From an uncultured Saprospiraceae bacterium (GTDB lineage Bacteria; Bacteroidota; Bacteroidia; Chitinophagales; Saprospiraceae), in the NCBI GenBank assembly GCA_937967535.1, contig CALCMV010000401.1, forward strand, positions 1-25,797: DNA of 25,797 nt, read 5' to 3'. Each line of letters opens with the position of its first letter. Positions within the stretch are counted from its first letter, which is position 1. The notes beneath the pieces were generated by a model, which saw nothing but the letters and a program-made list of their open reading frames with translations, was not told where the DNA came from and ran no database searches. This document shows, piece after piece, positions 20,844-25,797 of this stretch. Both the position numbers and the translations under genes were made by a program.

Positions 20844-21467
20844 ATGAGACACGGTAAGAAATTTAACCACCTCAAAAGAAAAAAAGGACACCGCAGAGCC
20901 TTACTCAAAAATATGGCTTGTGCCTTAATCGAACACAAACGCATCAATACCACATTGGCAAAAGCGAAAGCACTTCGCATGTACCTTGAGCCACTGATTA
21001 CCAAAGGACGTACCAATACAACACACTCTCGTCGTGTGGTATTCAGTTATCTTCAAAGCAAAGAAGCCGTTACCGAACTTTTCGGACCGATTGCCGCTAA
21101 AGTAGGCGACCGTCCGGGAGGCTATTTGCGTATTCTTCGCACAGGATTCCGTAAAGGCGATAATGCTGAACTGTGTATCATTGAATTTGTGGATTATAAC
21201 GAAACATACAGCACATCAAGCGGACCTAAGAAGAAACGCCGTAGCAGACGCGGCGGTGGTGGCGGTAGTACCAACAATGAGGCAGCAGCAACCGAAACTG
21301 CCGTAGCCGAAACTGCCATAGCAGATGCAGAAGAAGCAGTTGATACTGTTGAAGATGTAGCCGACGCAGCCGAAACCGTAGAAGATATAGCGGACGAAGC
21401 TAGCGATGCCGTAGCAGACGCAGCTGAAGATATTGCTGATGCTGCCGATGAGGTGAAAGACGCATAA
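20844..21467 (+). CDS. rplQ: 50S ribosomal protein L17 with basic-glycine and acidic C-terminal extension
   Basis: 207 residues against about 120 usual. The core ends near residue 119: RHGKKFNHLKRKKGHRRALL, EHKRINTTLAKAKALRMYLE, GDRPGGYLRILRTGFRKGDN and AELCIIEFVDYN. Then comes a basic run KKKRRSRRGGGGG (about 129-141), and residues 146-207 are Ala, Glu, Asp and Val in imperfect VEDVADAAET/VEDIADEASD units. L17 lies on the solvent side near the tunnel exit. The tail could be helical and strongly negative. The frame is open throughout, so it belongs to the gene. Confidence 0.95.
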   Translation: MRHGKKFNHLKRKKGHRRALLKNMACALIEHKRINTTLAKAKALRMYLEPLITKGRTNTTHSRRVVFSYLQSKEAVTELFGPIAAKVGDRPGGYLRILRTGFRKGDNAELCIIEFVDYNETYSTSSGPKKKRRSRRGGGGGSTNNEAAATETAVAETAIADAEEAVDTVEDVADAAETVEDIADEASDAVADAAEDIADAADEVKDA

Positions 21468-21493
21468 TACAGATTTTATTTTTGACAAAATAT

Positions 21494-21550
21494 AAGACCA
21501 ACCGCATCGTAAAGGGCATTGCCCCTACACGATGCGGTTGGTCTTTTTTA
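21494..21550 (+). terminator. Terminator of the ribosomal cluster, 17-bp stem
   Basis: AAGACCAACCGCATCGT (21494-21510) pairs perfectly with ACGATGCGGTTGGTCTT (21529-21545) and TTTTTA follows. The loop carries a second small hairpin (GGGCATTGCCC). It starts 27 bp after the rplQ stop and is by far the strongest terminator in the window. The reverse direction lacks a good T tract, so it mainly serves the plus strand. Confidence 0.92.
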
Positions 21551-21907
21551 TTTGTGATAGTTTGTACATAGTTCGTAGTTCATAGTTGATAGTTCGTAGT
21601 TTGTAGTTCGTAGTTTTTTGCAATTTGTTGAAAATGAATTATATTGAACTTGGGTTTAATAGCTGCGCCAAATTTTGAATAGCAAACGAATTTAAATTTT
21701 ACTGTGTTTTTTGCTGATAATTATTAATTAATAAATTAAATATTTTCATTATTCAAAATTCAAAATTAGCGAACACATTAAAAAATCTGTTTTACCCGTA
21801 CAATCTGCTAAATCTGTGTACTATTTCGTTTTGGAAAAATTGTCAAAGAGCCGATTTTTTTCTTAAATTTGATTGTTCCTAAATTTCAAATTATCAAATA
21901 AAGAAAG
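21551..21907. other. Spacer between terminator and radC
   Basis: About 21565-21615 is a run of (CA/CG/GA)TAGTT words: TAGTTCGTAGTTCATAGTTG and so on, the same family as in the rplO-secY spacer. Then A/T-rich DNA, TTCAAAATTCAAAATTAG, and a patch of AATCTG(TG) words (21784-21818). No gene is seen. The radC promoter is at the end. Confidence 0.6.
21840..21871 (+). promoter_or_regulatory. Candidate radC promoter
   Basis: TTG (21840-21842), 21 bp, then TAAATTTG (21864-21871), a match to TAnnTTTG. The radC ATG is 36 bp downstream. The -33 box has only TTG of TTTG. Confidence 0.5.
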
Positions 21908-22603
21908 ATGTACCAAATGCCGAAACTCAATATCAAAGCATGGGCAGAAGAAGACCGCCCCCGCGAAAAACTCCTGAGTAAGGGCGCACAAAGCCTAAGC
22001 AATGCAGAACTTTTGGCGATACTCTTGCGTTCCGGTTCGCGGGAAGAAACGGCGGTGGGTTTGGCGCAGCGTGTCCTCCACGCTTGCGACAATAATCTTA
22101 ATGAACTCGGCAGACAAGCCCTCTCCGCACTGACCCGTTTTAAAGGTTTAGGCGAAACGAAAGCCCTCACCATCCTCGCTGCCCTCGAACTCGGCAGACG
22201 TCGCCAACTCACCGATGCCAAAGACCGCCTTTTGATAAAATCAAGCAAGGATTCCTATGATGCGATTTCACCGATTATCGCCGATTTGCCGCATGAAGAA
22301 TTTTGGATATTGCTGCTTAATCGTGCCAATCGGGTCATCAGCCGCGAGCGTGTGAGTGTAGGTGGCGTGACAGGTACGGTGGTAGATGCACGCATCGTGT
22401 TCAAACGCGCTTTGGATATGTTGGCATGTTCGATTGTCTTGTGTCACAATCATCCATCGGGCAATCTCTCTCCGAGCCGGGCAGATATTGATTTGACAAA
22501 AAAAATGAAAGCCGCCGGAAAAACACTTGATATTCAGGTCGTTGACCACTTGATTGTTTCGGATAAAGGCTATTATAGCTTTATGGATGAAGGGATTTTG
22601 TAA
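21908..22603 (+). CDS. radC: RadC family JAMM-domain protein
   Basis: 231 residues, normal length. An N-terminal helix-hairpin-helix region (FKGLGETKALTILAALELGR, about 78-97) is followed by the MPN+/JAMM domain. JAMM zinc residues are visible at H180, H182 and D193 in CHNHPSGNLSPSRADID. RadC proteins were once tied to DNA repair, but their real role is unsettled. An ATG three codons later (21917) is an equally possible start. The gene lies alone on the plus strand. An 82-bp dispersed repeat begins at its stop codon. Confidence 0.95.
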   Translation: MYQMPKLNIKAWAEEDRPREKLLSKGAQSLSNAELLAILLRSGSREETAVGLAQRVLHACDNNLNELGRQALSALTRFKGLGETKALTILAALELGRRRQLTDAKDRLLIKSSKDSYDAISPIIADLPHEEFWILLLNRANRVISRERVSVGGVTGTVVDARIVFKRALDMLACSIVLCHNHPSGNLSPSRADIDLTKKMKAAGKTLDIQVVDHLIVSDKGYYSFMDEGIL

Positions 22604-22682
22604 TTGGACTTTGGGCAAAATGGGAATTAGGTAACTGGGGAATTAGGGTTAAAATTGTAACTCATTGATAATTAGTTGAATG
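22601..22682 (-). repeat. 82-bp dispersed repeat, copy 2, starting at the radC stop
   Basis: The reverse complement matches 1619-1700 at 77 of 82 positions by eye. Its first three bases are the radC TAA. A partial complement follows further on (CCGAATTTCCAAATTCCCC, about 22913-22931), so copy 2 also acts as the left arm of a word-paired spacer. Confidence 0.85.
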
Positions 22683-22724
22683 TTTTTTATTATGGCTACC
22701 CGTTTAAGTTTGCTTGCGGGATAG

Positions 22725-22808
22725 TACTCGTCTGACGAAGGTTTTTGTGAAATGTAGATTTGTCTCATAAAATATTCGCATTGAATAAAGGGATTCGTCT
22801 GACGAGTA
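22725..22808. repeat. REPIN-like pair with CGTCTGACG cores
   Basis: TACTCGTCTGACGAA and TTCGTCTGACGAGTA are inverted copies 54 bp apart, complementary except at the central base. Each contains CGTC/GACG. The layout is the same as the palindrome pairs after rplW, secY and rpoA, but the sequence is different. Confidence 0.75.
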
Positions 22809-22991
22809 TTCGCTTTAGGCAAAATTAAATGGCTAGCCTTTATTATTAAAATAAAACATTTAATTTTTTTTTGTGTAAAAATCTAAAAACGTCCCGATAA
22901 TTATCGGGATTACCGAATTTCCAAATTCCCCAATTTCCTCTGTTCAAAGTCTAATTGTAATACTATAATGAGTTTTTGCTAAGTGGTGAGA

Positions 22992-23021
22992 CAAAAAAAG
23001 CCGCCCGAAATCGGACGGCTT
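22992..23021 (-). terminator. Terminator of the DUF1573 gene
   Basis: Read on the minus strand, AAGCCGTCCGA pairs with TCGGGCGGCTT (one mismatch, very short loop) and runs into seven T (plus-strand A run 22992-22998). It lies about 40 bp after the stop codon. Confidence 0.75.
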
Positions 23022-23059
23022 AACCTAAAAATCTTTACTAACGTATGAAATAAGGAGGC

Positions 23060-23683
23060 TTATAGCTTCCAAATTACCTCTCCTGTGATGTGTAGCACTG
23101 TTCCCTCTTTGTTCGTATCTGCACTTGTGTACACTGTGACTGTTTTTTTGAAAGGTCCGATGTCTTCTGCATTATAAGTGGCAGTGATGCGGGCTGTTTT
23201 GCCGGGCAGAATGACATCTTTTGTGAAGTTCGTGGCTGTGCAGCCACACGAGCCTTTGGCATCTTTAATAGTAATCGGTACATCGCCTGTATTCACAAAT
23301 TCAAACTCACTTGTAACCGGTTTTTGATAGTCAATAATGCCAAAATCATGGCTTACTTTTTTCCAATTTACGATAGATTGGGGCGGTTCGGCTATCGTGC
23401 GTGGTACTATTTTGGTCGGGGCGGTATATTCAAATTGGGGTGCTTTTGCTGTTTTTTGTAGCTTGGCATCTGCCGGAGTTGTTGCGTTTTTTGTGGTGGG
23501 TTTATAAGATGAGGATTTTTTTAATGCTTCGACTTTGGGAATTTTTTTGTCTTTTCTTGGTACTGTCAGATATTCTTTGTTGGGTGTATATTCAAATTGA
23601 GGCGCGATTTTTTCAGTTTTTGTTTGAGCAAAAACATTCATTCCCACAAATAATAGCAAGGATATTAATATCACTTTTTTCAT
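23060..23683 (-). CDS. Secreted DUF1573 domain protein
   Basis: 207 residues from the ATG at 23681-23683, which gives a clean signal peptide (MKKVILISLLLFVGMNVFAQ). A longer in-frame start at 23854 adds 57 residues made from spacer repeats and is rejected. A low-complexity linker carries two APQFEYT units (about 28 and 72). The C-terminal domain (about 107-207) has KVSHDFGIIDYQKPVTSEFE, FVNTGDVPITIKDAKGSCGC and LPGKTARITATYNAEDIGPF, the DUF1573 immunoglobulin-like fold with its SCGC motif. Function unknown; probably periplasmic or envelope. Confidence 0.85.
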   Translation of the reverse strand: MKKVILISLLLFVGMNVFAQTKTEKIAPQFEYTPNKEYLTVPRKDKKIPKVEALKKSSSYKPTTKNATTPADAKLQKTAKAPQFEYTAPTKIVPRTIAEPPQSIVNWKKVSHDFGIIDYQKPVTSEFEFVNTGDVPITIKDAKGSCGCTATNFTKDVILPGKTARITATYNAEDIGPFKKTVTVYTSADTNKEGTVLHITGEVIWKL

Positions 23684-24118
23684 ACTAAATACAATTGAGT
23701 AAATGAGTGTCCCGATAGCTATCAGATGAATGAGTGAATGACTCACTGATACGTAATCACTCAAAAATAATTTTAATTGATGAAAAATGGTATCTAAAGC
23801 GGGTATTGCGATTTTTAAGACGATATTATTTTTGTGAAGTAACAAAACGTTCAAAAATTAACGCTTTTTTAAGAACTTTTTTTTTGCTCTATTTTATTTA
23901 AATAGCTGATAATCAGTTATTAATAAAAATAAAGCAAATCTTTTTTTATTTATTTGTGACAATGAATATGGATATGTAATGAAAGTGTTTTTATAATAAA
24001 AAAATAAATAAAACATGCCTGCTTATAGTAGGTTTGGATGGGCGATGTATTTACGGTAGTCCTCTATATGTAATGCTAATCCATGGCGACTTGCCTTGCA
24101 TTTATAGCACTACCGTAT
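23684..24118. other. Gene-free region between DUF1573 gene and gmd
   Basis: 23684-23760 holds spacer words oriented for the minus-strand gene: AAATGAGTG, the palindrome TCCCGATAGCTATCAGA (23710-23726), then GAATGAGTGAATGACTCACT. A TAnnTTTG match for the minus strand lies at 23762-23769, without a clear -33. 23860-24010 is very A/T-rich with T runs. A 66-bp imperfect inverted repeat (24052-24117) ends at the gmd stop. No gene is seen. Confidence 0.65.
24052..24117. repeat. Imperfect hairpin at the gmd 3' end
   Basis: TACGGTAGT (24052-24060) pairs with ACTACCGTA (24109-24117). Inside, CTATATGTAATGC (24064-24076) pairs with GCATTTATAG (24098-24107) leaving a three-base bulge. It lies directly after the gmd stop on the minus strand and lacks a T tract, so it looks more like a mobile or mRNA-stabilising hairpin than a terminator. 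Confidence 0.7.
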
Positions 24119-25207
24119 TTACTTTCTTTCGCTCAAATATTTTTCTTCTTCAAAAATCGTTAAATCAGATTGTATCATATCTTTGATGAGTGCGGGGAGG
24201 TCGTATTGGGGTTTCCATCCTAATTTTGTTTTGGCTTTGGTGGGGTCGCCCAGTAGTAAATCTACCTCCGTAGGTCGGAAGTATCGCGGGTCTACTGCCA
24301 CGACTTTTTTACCGATTTCGAGTTGGTAATCGGGATTGGAGCAGGAAGTTACGACAGCAGTTTCGTTCAAGCCTTCTCCTTTAAATTCCAATTCAATACC
24401 CGTTTCGGCAAATGCCATACGGACAAAATCGCGCACGGAAGTGGTCACGCCCGTAGCGATGACAAAATCTTCGGGTTGTTCCTGCTGAAGCATGAGCCAC
24501 ATGACTTTTACGTAGTCTTTGGCATGTCCCCAATCGCGCTTGGCATCCATGTTGCCGAGATAGATGGTGTCTTGCAAACCGAGTGCGATTTTGGCAGTAG
24601 CACGGGTGATTTTTCGGGTCACAAAAGTTTCTCCGCGTCGCGGACTTTCATGGTTGAAAAGGATGCCATTGACGGCATACATGTCGTAGGCTTCGCGGTA
24701 GTTGACCGTAATCCAATAGGCGTACATCTTGGCTACGGCGTAGGGTGAGCGCGGGTAGAAAGGTGTTTTTTCTGTCTGCGGTGTCTCTTGTACGAGTCCG
24801 TAGAGTTCGGAGGTGGAGGCTTGATAGATGCGCGTTTTTTCTGTCAAACCCAAAATACGTACTGCTTCGAGCAGTCGCAATGTGCCAAGCCCGTCTACAT
24901 TTGCGGTATATTCGGGGGTATCAAAACTGACTTTGACATGCGACATTGCGCCGAGGTTGTAAATCTCGTCGGGCTGTACCTGCTGAATGATACGGATGAG
25001 ATTGGTGGAGTCTGTAAGGTCGCCGTAGTGGAGTTGGAAGCGGTAATTTTCAACGTGTGGGTCTTGATAGATATGGTCAATGCGCTGCGTATTGAAGGAC
25101 GATGCCCGCCGCTTGATGCCATGCACTTCGTAGCCTTTTTCTAATAATAATTCGGATAAATATGCACCGTCTTGTCCGGTGATACCGGTAATTAAAGCTT
25201 TTTTCAT
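24119..25207 (-). CDS. gmd: GDP-mannose 4,6-dehydratase
   Basis: 362 residues, normal length. It converts GDP-mannose to GDP-4-keto-6-deoxymannose, first step toward GDP-fucose and related sugars of capsule, LPS or glycoprotein. The Rossmann motif GITGQDG (8-14) binds NADP. Catalytic T132 and E134 (STSELYG), Y156 and K160 (YPRSPYAVAK) are all present, at the same numbering as in E. coli Gmd as I recall it. RDWGHAKDYVKVMWLML is also typical. It starts 10 bp after the toxin gene on the same strand, so the three genes may share a transcript. No fcl follows within the window. Confidence 0.97.
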   Translation of the reverse strand: MKKALITGITGQDGAYLSELLLEKGYEVHGIKRRASSFNTQRIDHIYQDPHVENYRFQLHYGDLTDSTNLIRIIQQVQPDEIYNLGAMSHVKVSFDTPEYTANVDGLGTLRLLEAVRILGLTEKTRIYQASTSELYGLVQETPQTEKTPFYPRSPYAVAKMYAYWITVNYREAYDMYAVNGILFNHESPRRGETFVTRKITRATAKIALGLQDTIYLGNMDAKRDWGHAKDYVKVMWLMLQQEQPEDFVIATGVTTSVRDFVRMAFAETGIELEFKGEGLNETAVVTSCSNPDYQLEIGKKVVAVDPRYFRPTEVDLLLGDPTKAKTKLGWKPQYDLPALIKDMIQSDLTIFEEEKYLSERK

Positions 25208-25217
25208 GTATTGATAT

Positions 25218-25520
25218 TCATTTATTTATAAGGGGTATCGTCGGATTTCTTCTGTCATCAAAAATAAAAACGATGGTGAGTTTCTTCCCATGTTTTCGAT
25301 AATACATTCTTTTGTGTTTGTCAATTCTGTAGTGTCGAATGGTTTTTGTTTTGGTAGCTTTCCGCCCGATGTCAGGATGTTTGAACAGTTTCTCTATCAA
25401 ATCGTCAATATTTTTGATAAACTTTATAGCTACCTTTTCGGATGCGTGTTCTTCCAAATAATCAACAATTTCATCAAAGTTACGTTCTGCCCTTTTGGTC
25501 CAAATTACTTTTCGAGCCAT
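25218..25520 (-). CDS. RelE/ParE family toxin of a type II toxin-antitoxin pair
   Basis: 100 residues. KVIWTKRAERNFDEIVDYLE, FIKNIDDLIEKLFKHPDIGR and the C-terminal RHYRIDKHKRMYYRKHGKKL with TIVFIFDDRRNP fit the ParE/RelE fold: two helices followed by a sheet and a basic Arg-rich strand. ParE members poison gyrase, RelE members cut mRNA; the sequence alone does not decide. The start lies inside the last codons of the upstream antitoxin gene (16-base overlap). Confidence 0.85.
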   Translation of the reverse strand: MARKVIWTKRAERNFDEIVDYLEEHASEKVAIKFIKNIDDLIEKLFKHPDIGRKATKTKTIRHYRIDKHKRMYYRKHGKKLTIVFIFDDRRNPTIPLINK

Positions 25521-25759
25521 TTGCTATATTTTTTCATAACTTCTTCGTGAGAAACTAAATTTTCTTCATGCTTACTTTCTTCGATTGCAGTCATTAACTC
25601 ATTTTTTTCAAAATCACTTATTTCATTCCAAAAATCATCTTCTTTATTATCTAGCTCCATTAAATCAGTGATAATTTCTTTAAGTTCTTCAAGAATATCT
25701 CTTTCATTGATGTGGGCAATCATTTCGAGAATATTACCTTTTAGTTCTAAGTTACTCAT
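25505..25759 (-). CDS. Antitoxin of the RelE/ParE pair
   Basis: 84 residues, acidic (many Glu and Asp) and predicted helical: NILEMIAHINERDILEELKE, DFWNEISDFEKNELMTAIEE and a C-terminal VSHEEVMKKYSKWLEK. The last segment resembles the toxin-wrapping tail of such antitoxins (HEEVMKKYxKW). It has no obvious ribbon-helix-helix or HTH at the N-terminus, so autoregulation is uncertain. Its stop overlaps the toxin start by 16 bases, typical of these pairs. The ATG follows ACACTCATTTAC words. Confidence 0.8.
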   Translation of the reverse strand: MSNLELKGNILEMIAHINERDILEELKEIITDLMELDNKEDDFWNEISDFEKNELMTAIEESKHEENLVSHEEVMKKYSKWLEK

Positions 25760-25797
25760 AATATTATGTTTGTAAATGAGTGTAAAAATTCAACTTG

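Larger units (their letters stand above)
22604..23059. other. Gene-free region between radC and the DUF1573 gene
   Basis: No gene in 456 bp. Contents in order: the 82-bp repeat; an inverted pair TACTCGTCTGACGAA (22725-22739)/TTCGTCTGACGAGTA (22794-22808), each half itself near-palindromic; an A/T-rich stretch; the perfect palindrome TCCCGATAATTATCGGGA (22892-22909); the complement of the radC left arm; and a minus-strand terminator (22992-23021). Confidence 0.75.

Noticed and set aside
24323..24748. 141-residue plus-strand frame opposite gmd
   Set aside because: It is the antisense shadow of a complete and well-conserved gmd.

Overview
The window is a piece of a Bacteroidota chromosome, probably Saprospirales or Chitinophagales; that finer placement is inference. 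Three things point to the phylum. The order of the S10-spc-alpha ribosomal genes is typical. Candidate promoters follow the TTTG-N20-TAnnTTTG pattern instead of the E. coli -35/-10. Start codons follow A-rich, G-poor leaders with no Shine-Dalgarno sequence. TonB-C and DUF1573 proteins at the edges fit the same group.

Layout. 1-184 is the 3' end of a sigma-70 region 4 (ECF-type) gene, followed by a terminator. 355-1433 (minus) holds two tandem, translationally coupled TonB-C proteins. 1434-2059 is a divergent spacer with dispersed repeats and the promoter of the ribosomal cluster. 2060-21467 (plus) is the cluster: rpsJ-rplC-rplD-rplW-rplB-rpsS-rplV-rpsC-rplP-rpmC-rpsQ-rplN-rplX-rplE-rpsN-rpsH-rplF-rplR-rpsE-rpmD-rplO-secY-map-infA-rpmJ-rpsM-rpsK-rpsD-rpoA-rplQ. 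It ends in a terminator with a 17-bp stem. 21908-22603 (plus) is radC. 23060-23683 (minus) is a secreted DUF1573 protein. 24119-25759 (minus) is an antitoxin-toxin-gmd run. The proteins are ordinary translation, secretion and envelope functions, but S3, S5 and L17 carry RGG/glycine-rich tails and L22 and L17 carry acidic tails.

The unusual content lies between the genes. A cluster normally packed with gaps of a few bases here has 29 spacers of 57 to 403 bp, about 4.7 kb of 19.4 kb. Most spacers are built to one plan. A short degenerate repeated word follows the stop codon, an A/T-rich middle often contains a compact hairpin with a three-base loop, and the reverse complement of the same word repeats up to the next start codon. 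Different spacers use different words (AAGTTT, GAATGAGT, GAGTTGT, GTGATTAGT, TTGTATGAT, TAGTTCGTAG, CAAGTTCAAGT), yet both arms of a spacer match each other. The G-bearing arm follows stops and the C-bearing arm precedes starts. Three spacers instead carry REPIN-like pairs of 16-nt imperfect palindromes. The same words and palindromes recur in the flanks, where their orientation follows the local gene. This word-paired spacer system is the best candidate for something undescribed.

Three copies of a promoter-like TTTGCAC element (before rpsJ, rplP and infA), an internal terminator before rplQ, and hairpin spacers suggest that the cluster is transcribed or processed in segments. That conclusion is inference.
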